Of a DNA stretch of 64,000 nt, positions 35,991 through 48,390 are shown piece by piece. The notes under the pieces are model-generated. The model saw nothing but the letters and a program-made list of their open reading frames with translations, searched no databases and was not told the DNA's origin. Each line of letters begins with the position of its first letter. Positions within the stretch are counted from its first letter, which is position 1. Made by a program: the position numbers and the translations under genes. The DNA comes from Malachius bipustulatus (Eukaryota; Arthropoda; Insecta; Coleoptera; Melyridae), in contig OU342638.1 in NCBI GenBank assembly GCA_910589415.1, forward strand, positions 32,957,579 through 33,021,578. The letters run 5' to 3'.

Positions 35991-38200
35991 TTTAGACTCC
36001 TTGGTGCCAAAGACAAAAGCCTTAGGTACTGTAATGCATTCTGCAAAAAACTGGAACAGTCAGAAACCAGTAACATAAGAACTAATGGCACATCACCCAA
36101 AATAGGTCTAGAAGTATTGCCTAGGCTTAGTTTAGAAAAAAAATGAGGTATGCTCATTTTGAGACACCTTACCACTGGCCAAAAAAAATTCTGGATAAGT
36201 TCTTGTTAAGCCTTGGGATCAATCAAACGTTTGAACCCTCTGGGAGATTGGCGTAGAATATTCCAGAGGGTATAATTAACAGACATGTACCAGAGACAAT
36301 AAAAATTTTGCTATAGACACATTTCAGATCATTTTTCTAGCCGAAAAAACGTACCAATGTGTTGAGAGATTTGGTGGTAAGTTTCGTCAGACATTTTCTT
36401 GCAAGATTCAGGTTCAGTAGCCAAAACGTTTTTGCTAACCAAGTTCTCGTGATACATACCGGGGTAAGGGAAGTAATGCCAAATTTCGGGTAAGGGAGCT
36501 TTATTGGGTCAAGGTTCGTTTCGTTCAGAAGCAGGAAGTTCTATCCTTAAGGAGAAAGTGGTTAAGGCTTCCTATACCTATGAAAAAACGAATAGGATTT
36601 TGATTAAATTTCGAGAATTATGGCGACCATTCTTGCGTGTCACTCATACACCTGGATAGAATAATTAGGTTGACGTAAATTACAGCATTAAACTTACTTG
36701 AACGGAGGAATAATTTATTTCCCCAAAGCTCCCCTAAAATAAATCACCATGTCAAATGACGCATTTTCCATTTAAAACAACAACACGGCGACATTGTTTC
36801 CATGCCATGTTAGACGAAGCATTTTTATTTTTATTACCTTCACCGGACGATAATCTTAATAAACTGGTTGGATCTGGGCGCACCTTCACGATTATGTAAT
36901 GTTATGCAGGAAAACTCGAGTGGATGTGACTCATCAGGATGAAAAGCACAATAAAATTCCTCTATTGATCCATATAAACTCTACTTAATAGAATTTACAT
37001 ACCCTGATTCTGCAAAGGCATAAAAAGGACATAATTTTTCACGTTTATTAATGAAAAAGCTTCCTATAAACAGGATTACGTAACATTTCCCTATAATCTG
37101 CCGGTACTCGAGGCTCCGGCTTAAATGTTAAGACTACACTAAAAATAAAGTCATAATCGTGATGATTTAAAGGCACTTGTGTAGATAATACGAACAATCT
37201 AAAGAGTGTAACTAGAACTAAAGCAGCAGCTGCGTAATTATTCCAGTCCAGTTTAGTTCCTCAAAATCGTTCCAATGAACTCTGCCTGCAATGAACTCGG
37301 CGATAATCGCGGGCAAAAACGGAAGCCATTTTTTCATAGCTTGAGTGCTTGGCGCCCGAAGAGAACGTTGATTCTTAATTGTCAACACACCTGAATCTTT
37401 GCTCACCTTGTTTAATACACAGGACAGACAAAGTTCAGGCGTGCTGACTTCTTAATCTTCTGGTGTCCTCCTGGAGCATTTTGGGCAAGAGACCATAAAG
37501 ATAAATCTGGAACAAAATTTAGTATCAATGGTTAATAAGGAAACTCTTTTTTACGTCCATTAACATTTAACAAAGAGGCAAAAGAAGCATTTCTGGTCAA
37601 AGCGAAAAAACAAACAAGAAGCAAGTTTTGTTGGTGCCGAGTTCGGGGTAGAAGATGGAGATCCCCCCCCCCCCCAAGCGAACGCCCAAAGAAGATTTTT
37701 CTTTGGGATGGAGATTGGCATCGGATGTCTCTATTTGCCACCCCAAAGAAGACGTTGAAAATACAAAATCTGGAAAAACCTGCAAATCTTGAAAAATCAG
37801 GAAAACTTGGGTCAGATCGACCTAGCCTCCCCCTGACGTATAACTAATGATACCTGATCGACCAGGAGGGGCGCAACTGCTCTGGAAGATTGTTATGAAA
37901 CAGCTTCTTGATCCCTAATATGAATCCACGGCCCTAAGTTCCCTACTCCTGTGGTACTCCTGTATTTGGCTCCTACAATGGTCCCTTCCATTTTGGCAAG
38001 TGTTTTTAACTAGCACCTGATGCTGTTGAAGTTCAACAAAGCAAGTTGTGGCCACCGTGATGGGGACACCTTTGCTTTTGGGATGACCACAGGAACGATT
38101 TTGGACCATCTTGGATATGAAATCATGGAGGTCCAATTCTAGAAAATTATTTTTGCAAAATGATAATCCACTTGTAACGCTCGGTTATAGAGCAGAGAAC
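35991..38200. other. Non-repetitive region without a supported gene
   Basis: Mixed unique sequence. Notable pieces are a 13-C homopolymer at 37663-37675 and a duplicated CCAAAGAAGA segment flanking 37690. A minus-strand frame of 73 codons lies at 37915-38136 (MDLHDFISKMVQNRS...) in locally G+C-richer DNA, with no family resemblance I can name. The minus-strand segment 37384-37408 has a near copy at 50828. Confidence 0.35.
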
Positions 38201-38299
38201 CAGAACTGATCACCCAAATTCTGTTCAAATGGAGCAGAACATCTCCTCATTGCTCGAGACGTTCGACAACTGGACTTCGAGACCCGGCGTAGGTCTTGG

Positions 38300-39535
38300 C
38301 AGGATGAGGTTGACTGAGTCTAGATGTAAGGCTTACCCGAAGACCAGTTTAGAAGGGGACCTGCGTTTAGGGACGATGGGATTCTGAATGTAGTACCCAA
38401 GTCGTAGCATGTAGAGAAAATTTGACTGGATGTATTTGGGGGATGAAGTCCCTGAGTGTTGAAAACTTGAAAACCTTAGCATAGAGAGACAGGGAGTGCG
38501 TGTTTAGGGATGAGTGACTTGTGTAGGGGTGGGGATGGCTCTGAGTGTTGTGGATCTTGTCAGAGCGAGGCTTTGACTGAATGTGCAGGAGCAAGAATGT
38601 GCATGAGTGTTGTCGGTGTTTTAGCAGAAAGGGAGCTCGATTGAGTGTGTACGGGCAAAAATGGTGTTGAGTGTTTTCTTAACAGAGGGAGAAAAAGGAC
38701 GCTTTAACCGAGTTTTTAGGGGCAAGGATGGCTCTGAATGTTGTGGGTCTCGACAGAGAGAGGGCGTTTGGGTGAGGACGGCCCTGAGATTTGTAGGTTT
38801 TGGCAGTGAAAGACTTTGACTCTATGTGCAGGAGCAAGGACGTGCACGAGTGTTGTCGGTCTTCGCCAGAGTGTTGTAGGTTTTAGCAGAAAGGGACCTC
38901 GACCGAGTGTGTACGGGCAAAATGGTATTGAGTGTTTTCTTAACAGAGAGAGAGAGAGAGAGAGAGAAAAAGACGCTTTGACTGAGTGTTTAGGGGCAAG
39001 GATGGCCCTGAATATTGCAGGTCTTGACAGAGAGAGGCTTTGACTGAGTTTGAAGGAGCAGGGATGAGTTGGAGTGTTGTAGGTCTTGGCAGAGAGGGAG
39101 CGTGAAAGAACAATAATGGTTTTGAGTATTGTCGTAACATAGCGAGAGAGAGAAAGAGGCTTTCACTGAGTTTTTAGAGCAAGCACCGTTTGTGCAGAAC
39201 GGTCCTGACTGTTGTAGGTCTTGGCAGAAAGAGGCTTTGACTGAATGTGCAGGAGCAATGATGTGCATTTCAGTGAAAGTTTAAGACAAGGATATGTGTT
39301 GACAGAGAGGATATAACTGTGTTTAAGCGAGGATGGCCTTGTGTGTTGCAGGTCTTGGCAGAGAGGGGCTTTGACTGAGCGTGTAGGGTCGAGGATGGTC
39401 CTGAGTGTTGTCTTAACAGAGAGAGAGAAAGGTTTTGACTGAGTGTGTTTATGCAAGGATGGTCCTGAGGGTTGAAGGTCTTGACAGAGTGTATAGGGAC
39501 TAGGATGACTCTGCCAGGTTTGGAAATGTAAGTAG
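38300..39535. repeat. Minisatellite, degenerate units of about 55-70 bp, with (GA)n
   Basis: Recurring phrase: GCTTTGACTGAGTGTGCAGGAGCAAGGATG..CTGAGTGTTGTAGGTCTTGGCAGAGA, broken into variants across about 1.2 kb. A pure (GA)n tract lies at about 38945-38967. Minus-strand frames inside (repeated QSKPLS.KTCN-like peptides) simply reflect the repeat. No gene. Confidence 0.85.
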
Positions 39536-39541
39536 AAACAG

Positions 39542-39566
39542 TTTCTCTCTCTCTCTCTCTCTCTCT
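39542..39566. repeat. (CT)n microsatellite
   Basis: Uninterrupted CT dinucleotide run immediately before the tRNA-like segment at 39590. Confidence 0.9.
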
Positions 39567-39583
39567 GGAGAACTAGTGCGAAT

Positions 39584-39645
39584 GCCTTCGGTAGTTAAGT
39601 GGTAGAGAGCCTGGAACCCGAAAAGTAGGTGCGATTTTTTTGGAC
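39584..39645 (+). mobile_element. tRNA-like SINE head fragment
   Basis: GTAGTTAAGTGGTAGAGAGC (39591-39610) matches a tRNA D-arm / RNA polymerase III A-box, and GGTGCGATTTT about 38 bp later is a decayed B-box. A T-run follows. The acceptor and anticodon arms are poor, so this is a tRNA-derived SINE or tRNA pseudogene, not a working tRNA. Confidence 0.4.
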
Positions 39646-40600
39646 AGCCACAGGACCACTAAACCACCGACAGCACAGTACCAATCATCCACATTTTCCA
39701 CAAACAAATGGAATGCAATTGTTTCGAACACATTAAAGAACCACCTTGCTGGTTAAGCAAGGTTATTATGAAAATAGTACGTAATCATGCATTTGAGATG
39801 GTGATGATCATGATGATGACATCCTTTACAATTGCACAGATCCACTGGAAGGAACTGATAGAACTAGAACCAGGTAACAAGACGTAAGCGCTCAAGCATC
39901 AAGAGCACAATGGTTCCACTTCCAGTTCCACCGATAATTTAGAATCAACAACAACAAGGAACGAGCTTCTTACACAGAAAACCGCCAAACCCCAGATGGC
40001 TGAAAACCAATTTCGTTCACCAATTTATTTAAGTATAAAGAAATATCTATCTCTAGGTACCCGTTCGTATACGTTACAATTTCCACAGACTCCGGGTTCT
40101 TTAAATAGTTACAGAATTGATTCAGATCTGACCTGAATGAAATAGATCAAACGAAGTGACCTCTGAAGTCAATTAATTTAAACGTGTAAGGTATAAAACT
40201 GGTATCGAGACCTTAATACGAATTATGAATGCTTGAACTATAAAACCAAGCGTAACTGAATTAGTAATGCTTAGAGTATACCCAAATGACTCAAACGCAA
40301 ACGTAATTATGCGCGCTTGGCTTGGAGGGTCTGAGAAATAAGTCGTGTTCCGCAAGAAGAGAGGTGTGTGCGTGGGTGGATGGATGTCTTCGCTAGCAAG
40401 TTCAAGTCTCAACTCGTTTTATGTGTAAAATTACATTTTTGATTAGACGACTTTCTTTTTACTAGTTTTTTACTTTCTTTCAACAAAGTTCAATAATTAA
40501 TGTAGATATTACTTACGCATGTGAGATCGATTCACAGAACATTAACAACAGAAAAAACATCCAGAATGATTATTTCATTAAAAAAATTGCGAAGAAATTT
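39646..40600. other. Unique spacer, no gene seen
   Basis: AT-rich unique DNA. Minor features are a TGATGATCATGATGATGA simple tract near 39800 and a purine patch near 40360. Frames are short and without signatures. Confidence 0.35.
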
Positions 40601-42560
40601 TTATTCAAGTACGGTCCTGGTTACTAGATTCCCAATAATTCTGGCAATGGACTCTCCCGTAAATTCGCGGTAATGATTTCAAATGCATTTTGAGAAACTT
40701 TAGAAACAATTTGTATGCCAAAATTGCCAATTATTGAAGTCCAGGAAGGTACAATTTCTTTGATCTGTTTTCGTGAAGCTGTTCTGAGTGTGCCACTCAT
40801 TTAAGAAGCTCATTTTATAGCATTTTTCCTGTACTCTCCGAATCCGATCCTGCTTTTTCCCGAAGGTCGATCGGAAAATGTGGTTTTCTGTTCACAAAAA
40901 AAAAAATGCGAACAATTTTTCTTCAATTCAAGTACGGCCCTGGTTACGAAAGATTTAAAATCCTGGCAATACTCTCCCGTAAATTGGCAATAGCTCAGCT
41001 TTTGCAGCTTTTGAAATGATTTCAAATTAATTTTGAGCAACATTGGAAACAATTTTTATGGCAAAATTGAAAATTGAAGTTTAGGAAGGTACAATTTCTT
41101 CTACTTTGATCTGTTTTTGTGAAGCTGTTCGAAGTGTGCCGCTCAATTTAGGAACGTCATTTTATATCATTTTTCCTCTACTCTCCGAATCCGATCCGGT
41201 TTTTCCCGAAGGTCGATCGGAAAATGAGCTTTTCTGTTCAAAAAAAAAGCGAACATTTTTCTTCAAGTAGGTACGGCCCTGGTTACAAAAGATTTAAAAT
41301 CCTGGCAATACTCTCCCGTAAACTGGCAATACCTCAGCTTTTGAAATGATTTCAAATTAATTTTGAGGAACATTGGAAACAATTTTTATGGCAAAATTGA
41401 AAATTGAAGTTTAGCAAGGTACAATTTCTTCTACTTTGATCTGTTTTTGTGAAGCTGGTGGAAGTGTGCCGCTCAATTTAAGAAGCTCATTTCATAGAAT
41501 TTTTCCTATACTCTTCAAAACCAATGAGATTTTTTTCGAAAGTTGATTGAAAAATGAGCTTTTCTGTTCAAAAAAAAAAGAGAACATTTTTCTTCAATTA
41601 GGTACGGCCCTGGTTACTAAAGATTTAAAATCCTGGCAATACTCTCCCGTAAATTGGCAATAGCTCAGCTTTTGCAGCTTTTGAAATGATTTCAAATTAA
41701 TTTTGAGGGACATTGGAAACAATTTTTATGGCAAAATTGAAAATTGAAGTTTAGGAAGGTACAATTTCTTCTACTTTGATCTGTTTTTGTGAAGCTGTTC
41801 GAAGGGTACCGCTCAATTTAAGAAGCTCATTTCATAGCATTTTTCCTATACTCTTCAAAACCAATGAGGTTTTTTTCGAAAGTTGATTGGAAAATGAGCT
41901 TTTCTGTTCAAAAAAAGATAACATTTTTCTTCAAGTAGGTACGGCCCTGGTTACTAAAGATTTAAAATCCTGGCAATACTCTCCCGTAAATTGGCAATAG
42001 CTCAGCTTTTGCAGCTTTTGAAATGATTTCAAATTAATTTTGAGGAACATTGGAAACAATTTTTATGACAAAATTGAAAATTGAAATTAAGGAAGGTACA
42101 ATTTCTTCTACTTTGATCTGTTTTTGTGAAGCTGTTCGAAGGGTGCCGCTCAATTTAAGAAGCTCATTTCATAGCATTTTTTCCTATACTCTTCAAAACC
42201 AATGAGGTTTTCTTCGGAAGTTGATTGGAAAATGAGCTTTTCTGTTCAAAAAAAAAGCGAACATTTTTCTTCAAGTAGGTACGGCCCTGGTTACTAAAGA
42301 TTTAAAATCCTGGCAATACTCTCCCGTAAATTGGCAATAGCTCAGCTTTTGAAATGATTTCAAATTAATTCTGAGGAACATTGGAAACAATTTTTATGGC
42401 AAAATTGAAAATTGAAGTTTAGGAAGGTACAATTTCTTCCACTTTGATCTGTTTTTGTGAAGCTGTTCGAAGGGTGCCGCTCAATTTTGAGAAGCTCATT
42501 TCATAGCATTTTTCCTGTACTTTCCGAATCCGAGCCTTTTTTCCGATAGTTGATCGAAAA
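40600..42560. repeat. Tandem array, six units of about 323-340 bp
   Basis: TACGG[T/C]CCTGGTTAC recurs at 40610, 40933, 41272, 41603, 41940 and 42280. Each unit carries CAATACTCTCCCGTAAATTG, a repeated TTTTGCAGCTTTTG segment present in some copies and absent in others, and TTCGAAAGTTGATTGGAAAA. No conserved frame. Confidence 0.92.
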
Positions 42561-44160
42561 ATCCGCTTTTCGGTGTGTTTTATGCCCAAACATAGAAAAC
42601 ACCATGTAAGGTTAGGTATCTTCGAACCTGTTAACAAAAAAAAAAAGTCAGAGTTGGACTTGCCTCAATGGTATATCAAAGTAATCAGAACCTCAGTTCC
42701 AAAGCCAACCAAATCTGAAGGCTTTGAGAAATGTTTCGCTCTTCTCAATTTCTGGACTCGTCAGCATGTCGTATCAGAGACTGGTTGATTTATCGTCCTG
42801 GAGCTACATGGATTTATAAATAAAGTGATCAGAATTCTTATTAAGTACTTCAGTAGATTACATTAAAAAATAATAGATTAAAAGGCAACATTCCAGTTAC
42901 GCAGGGAGCATTATAATTTATTATATAAGGTAGATTCCATGTAATCACGCAGTATAATAAAGTAGCTTTTAGGAGGGTAAAGAAGGGAGGGAATTTTATT
43001 GGGAATTTTTATGGATTCGAGGGAATCACTGTAAAACTTCAAAGGTTAAAAGCGCGAACATAATAACTCAATGGAGCTTCGGAGCCTGCACGTTAACTTT
43101 GAAACGAAGTTTAATAACAAAGAATACATCAGAGTTTTATTGTAAATAAGTGGAAACTTCGGCTCCAACAAGTGGTTCTCTCAATTCATCTAATAATCAA
43201 TTTTCCGTTTATAACTTCTGTATTTTTATCCCGGCGTCAGGTGAAAAGGGGAGGGGTGAGCCGAGCCGACCCGACAACCCCTCACCTTGTATAACAATCG
43301 TGACATTTAATGACAATAAACGGGAATGCGATAAAAATCAACATTCATTATGCAGCAAGAATTGTAGTGGTGGGAAAATCCAAATTGGAGAGCAAGCGGC
43401 AGACATAAAATTTGTCATGTTGTTTAGTTGGAATGTTACAAGAGTTTATGTTGGTATGATTGATCGTAATGTCGATGACATTTATGTTATAATCGTCTAT
43501 TGATAATCAAATACAAAATACCATACATCGTGTTATTATCTCTGACAGGTAAAATGTACCTAACTACTAGCAGAAGCAGCTGTTCGATTCAAATTGGCAT
43601 GAAAATAATTAAAAACTTAATTTTACTTATAACAGGAACTACGCTTCGTTATAACAGGAATTGTGTTATAACAGAAAGAGTGGAACCAGAAACTTTAACC
43701 AAGAACTTTGTGCGCCTGATGTGCGGAGAACGCAATTGGGAGTTGATTTTGCTGTTCTTTGTTAGGGAGGAGGGGGCTAGAAAAGTGTGGCAGAAAAAAC
43801 TTTACAACGAAAACAGCACCTTTCTTGTAACTAAAAGTGATCACTTTTCTTTCAGTATCGCCATTTTTAATAAGCCCAATTTCGCTTTTCTCAGCCATTT
43901 TTCGTTCTTCGGGGTCACAGATAGCAGCAGTTTGAAGACAAGCGGGCAAACAATCTGAAAAAATGACAAGTGACAGTTGTTATTAAGTGTCACTTTTTTG
44001 TTCCTCTAGACAGAGATGAAGGAGGCATGGAAGAATGAGCCGTGAAAACTGAGAAAGAAAGAGTAAATTTTTTATTCACCAGAACTCGTTTCTCGTTATC
44101 ATTTTCACACGATTTTTCAATTAAAAAGAAGAGCGAGGAACAAATTTGACAAATCTGGCA
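42561..44160. other. Unique region, no supported gene
   Basis: Several frames of 70-150 codons exist on +, the longest at 43500-43958, but they lack splice context, domain signatures or composition distinct from the AT-rich background. Some open only with non-ATG starts. Confidence 0.35.
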
Positions 44161-46090
44161 GTTGACAATTATTTCAATTATTGGTAAGTGTGAAGAGGGG
44201 CGGGTTGTTGGAGAAGGCAGATTTTTCTCGAGAAAAGAAAAAAAAGCCGCGGCGGAAGAGGTGAAGGGGAGCAGTGCCAGTTTTGGGGAAAAAATTATCA
44301 GCTTTGTTAGGTTAGGTTAGCAAGAGGTCGATTTTTTTGTCATTTTGAAGCGGCTGGAGTTTCTTTTTACGTTTTTATTGGCAAAAACTGTTTTAACGGC
44401 GAAACTGTTTTTTTAATCAAAAAAGTTGTCGCTTAATTTTTTTGCACTATTAAGGTGCTTGGGTGTCGTGGAAGAGGCTCAAAAACCTAAAATGCGAGAT
44501 TTTTTATCATTTTTTGGGCCTTTAGGTGACAGCTGTCAAGTGTCACTTTTTCGGTCCTTTTGAAACGGTTTGAAATTGTCATTTCAGATCCATGCGGATT
44601 TTGCGACCCAAAAAGTGGACTTATCCGAAATTTTTATGATTTTTTTTGGCGTTTCGGTGTCGTTGTGGAAGAGAAGATCAAAAATACATTTACATTACTG
44701 ACAGGTGACAGCTGTCGAGTGTCAAGTGTCATTTATTTATTTTTTGGAATTTCTTTTACAAATTTACTTGCAAAATGGCCGTCTCCGCATTTTTTCTGTC
44801 AGTTTTTTGAGTTTTTGGGTGTGTAGGTGTCATTGTGGAAGCGGTTTCGATACGAGCAAGGAAAAACTTACATTACTGCCAAGTGACAGCTGTCAAGTAT
44901 CATTTATTAGATCATTTTGAGGCCGTTTGAATTTTTTGTCAAAATGTCAACGTTTTCGTTGAAACGGATTTTTTTATTCCAAAAGTAGTCGTTTCCGCAA
45001 TTTGTATGTCAATTTTTGGGTGTTCAGATGTCTTTGTGAAGGAGCCCAAAGAAGAGCGAAGAAAAATTGACATTACTGACAAGTGACAGCTGTCAAATGT
45101 CACTTTTTTCAACCTTTTTGATGCGATATGAGTTTCTTTTAACGTTTTTACTCGCAAATCTCAAAAGTTTACGTCGAAAACGGATTTTTTTTATTCAAAC
45201 AGTGGTCGTTTCCGCAATTTTATGTCAATTTTTGGGTGTTCAGGTGTCGTTGTGAAGAAGGTCAAAGAAAAGCGAAGAAAAATTGACATTACTAACAAGT
45301 GACAGCTGTCAAATGTCACTTTTTGAATCATTTCGATGCGGTATGAGCTTCTTTTTACATTTTTACTTGCAAAAGATGTCAAAGTTTTTAGTCGAAAAGG
45401 ATTTTTTTATTCAAAAAGTGTTTTTTTTTCCGCCATTTTATGTCAGTTTTTGCTTGTTCAGGTGTCTTTGCGAAGACAAGTGACAGCTGTCAAATTTAAT
45501 TTTTTTTAAACCTTTTTGATGCTGATGAGTTTTTTTTACGTTTTTACTTGCAAATGTCAACGTTTTACGTCCAAACGGAATTTTTTATTCAAAAAGTGGT
45601 CGTTTCCACAATTTTTATGTCATTTTTTTGGTGAAGAAAAATTGATCTTACTGACAAGTGTTTGCTGTCAAATGTCACTTTTTCAACCATTTCGATGCTG
45701 TATGAGTTTCTTTTTTTACGTTTTTATTGCAAATGTCAACGTTTTACGTCAAAACTGATTTTTCAACTCAAAAAGTGGTGGATTCCGCAATTTTTATGTC
45801 AATTTTTGGGTGTTCAGGTGTCGTTGTGAAGGAACTTAAAGAAGAGCGAAGAAAAATTGATCTCACTGACAAGTGACAGCTGTCAAATGTCACTTTTTCA
45901 ACCATTTCGATGCGGTATGAGTTTCTTTTTTTACGTTTTTTCTTGAAAATGTCAACGTTTTAACGATTTTTTTAATACAAAAAAAGGTCCATGCTCGCGA
46001 TTTTTTCCATTTCTGGCATCCTCGTGGAAGGATCTTAAAAAAGAGCGAATAGACTTATAATGACAGACAAGTGACAGCTGTCAAATATCG
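44160..46090. repeat. Tandem array of about 180-220 bp built around the palindrome TGACAGCTGTCA
   Basis: Units read ATTGACATTACTGACAAG, then TGACAGCTGTCA, AATGTCACTTTTT, GATGCGGTATGAGTTTC, AAAAGTGGTCGTTTCCGCAA and GGGTGTTCAGGTGTCGTTGTGAAG. The perfect 12-mer is at 44527, 44884, 45084, 45300, 45481, 45874 and 46072, with altered versions near 44706 and 45665. The palindrome is better kept than most flanking bases. No gene. Confidence 0.9.
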
Positions 46091-48390
46091 AGAAAACAGC
46101 CGTTCTTTGGAATTTTTGTTCCTTTTGTGGAGGAACGAAAGCGAGAAAAAATTTACAATATGGCTCGCATATGTCTCTTTTTTAAGAAACTTCGTGGTGG
46201 ACTCGTTCGCAGCAAGCAATGTCCCCCACCTTCGCAGACCGGTCCCGCGCGGGGAAGTCCCTGCCTGCCTGCGAGCGATCACGTCGCTCAACGAGCCAGG
46301 CAAACCTGATGACATATTTTTAGCGTACAGTTTCTTTTACATAAAAGAAACATGGGAGCGGGAAAAGGCAGTTTTTGAAAAAACAGTCTCTTTTGCTACA
46401 AAAAAAAAGAACCTTACGTCATAAATTTGCGTACTAGGGCCGAAAAACTTCCGTTTTCGGCGATTGTTTGGGTGAATCAATTTTGCAGCAGAAAAACTTG
46501 AAAAGCGCCGACGAAGCGAAACGAAGGTTAGTTACGGCTTCTGATGAGGGAGAGGGATTCTTTCACATTTTTGGAAAGTTATCGTTAAAAAACGGCGCGT
46601 TTTACTCAGGATGGGCTAAAAACGAAGCGGCAAGGCAACAATTTTGTAAGATGTGTTCAATTTTGACACATTTACAACAGTGAGGAAGATTTTGGACCAA
46701 AATGCAAGTCGATTTCTCATATTCTGGAAAATATTATTCGTTTTTTATTAATCGCTTCTGAATTTAAGATAAATACTTCAGACATTACAATCGATCAGAC
46801 CGATTTTTGAAATGGCCCAAGGAAAAAATTTCGTCTTTTAAATGTTCCCTCCTTTTGTGTACTTATTATAATAAAAACGACAAGTCGAGAATTTTGACTC
46901 ACCCTGTATTATAAATTGAGATCCGCTATAAAAAATATCACCTTGCGATAATTCCAAGACTTAATTTAGTAGCTCGAGGAGTTTCCCAAAGACATAACAT
47001 AACTCAAGCAAGTATCCAGGAATCAGATGATCGGGTGCCCGAAACTCGGGCTACAGGTTAGGTTAGTGAACTTCGAAAGGGATGAATCAATAACCTCGCT
47101 CTCCCATGGACGGAACGTTATTCGTAAAACATTAGCTCCCGTTCTTGGGTTCTTTATAATTTATGGCTAAGAAAGATAAGAACTCACTCGGGGAGTATGG
47201 AAATGAAGAGGAGTCCGGGGGTGTTAGAACCGGATACCCCAGAGGCGTGTATTGTCGGCATCCCCGAAGGGAAATTTTTTAGACTTTAATTATTTAATCC
47301 TTAATTAGTCGATATACTTTGTAGAGCCGCTGCGACTGCGAACGCTGGATCACGATTCTAATTAGGCGATCAATTTCAGAAATGGGGCTGTTTTTTTTAC
47401 CCTGATCATAATTTAAAAAAAGTGCTTTGATAAGAGACGGGGGCACGACGTGAGGGTAATTTACCTTCTAAAATTACAAATAATAAAAAAAAATGTTGCA
47501 CGTCACACGTAGGAGAGGAAAGTATTTCCACTGTAAAAATACGTTAAAAAAATACGAGAAAAAAATAGCGACTGAGTGAGAAGGGTTTTTTGTGGGTAGT
47601 ACGGACCTACAACACCCAAGAGGCGAGTGAGTGCCACGCATAGTGCGGAAACCGCATTTCCCATTCTCTTGAAAAAAAAAAGTTGTGTATTGTTGGTCAT
47701 GTTTTTAATTTTATTTAATAATGGTCACAATAATGAAGTAAAATTTTGATCGAAATATGCACCGCAATATTCCCCCCCCCCCTCTTGTATATCACCAACA
47801 CCATAATACAATAAGTATTATTTGATTATTTATAAAATCCTAATCCGACTCATCATATAGAAATAATGAAACAAGCAACAAACAAGCTAATTTCCGTAAA
47901 AAAAGGTGATTTAAGCGACATGTAAGAGACATCGTTATTTATTTAAAAATTGTTTCACAACTTGACATCAGTTTCCTTTTAATTATTGCGACCACATTTA
48001 TTTTTATTGTGTGTGTGTAGGTACATAACAATGCATGAGTAACGTTGCGAAGTTTGCTTAACATATCACCGCAATGTATATTAGCGGGCCGATTTTAGTT
48101 ATTTTACACTAAAAACCTTTATTTATGTACATAAAATAGATTAGAGACGCCTCTACAAACCCACAATAGTTTTTCTATTAGACTTCGGAGGTAAAAGTAA
48201 AAGTAATAAGCTTAGAACGAGCAATTGAAAAATATTCATCCGCGACGCTCTAATTTTGCTTTATGAATTGCTGGAATCTAAGAAGAGGCCTTTCTGAGGG
48301 GCCTTAAAAATAAAACTAATCGTAAATAATTATTCTCATATTTTTCCTCCATAATTACGTTTCGGTCATATTTTTACGAATCCGGTTATA
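46091..48390. other. Mostly unique region with a G+C-rich island
   Basis: At 46195-46310 there is a sharply G+C-rich piece with the palindrome CCCGCGCGGG and CCTGCCTGCCTGCG. Frames on both strands cross it, but no family is recognised. At about 46870-46912, GTCGAGAATTTTGACTCACC followed by CTGTATT resembles the terminal sequence of TACAGGGTG-type inverted-repeat transposons; its partner end was not found. An 11-C run lies at 47772-47782. No gene supported. Confidence 0.35.

Noticed and set aside
37915..38136. 73-codon minus-strand frame with mixed polar composition
   Set aside because: No recognised family, no splice or poly(A) signals; left as unassigned.
43150..43958. Two consecutive + frames of 117 and 152 codons
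   Set aside because: The first opens at GTG, neither shows a domain, and codon composition follows the AT background.
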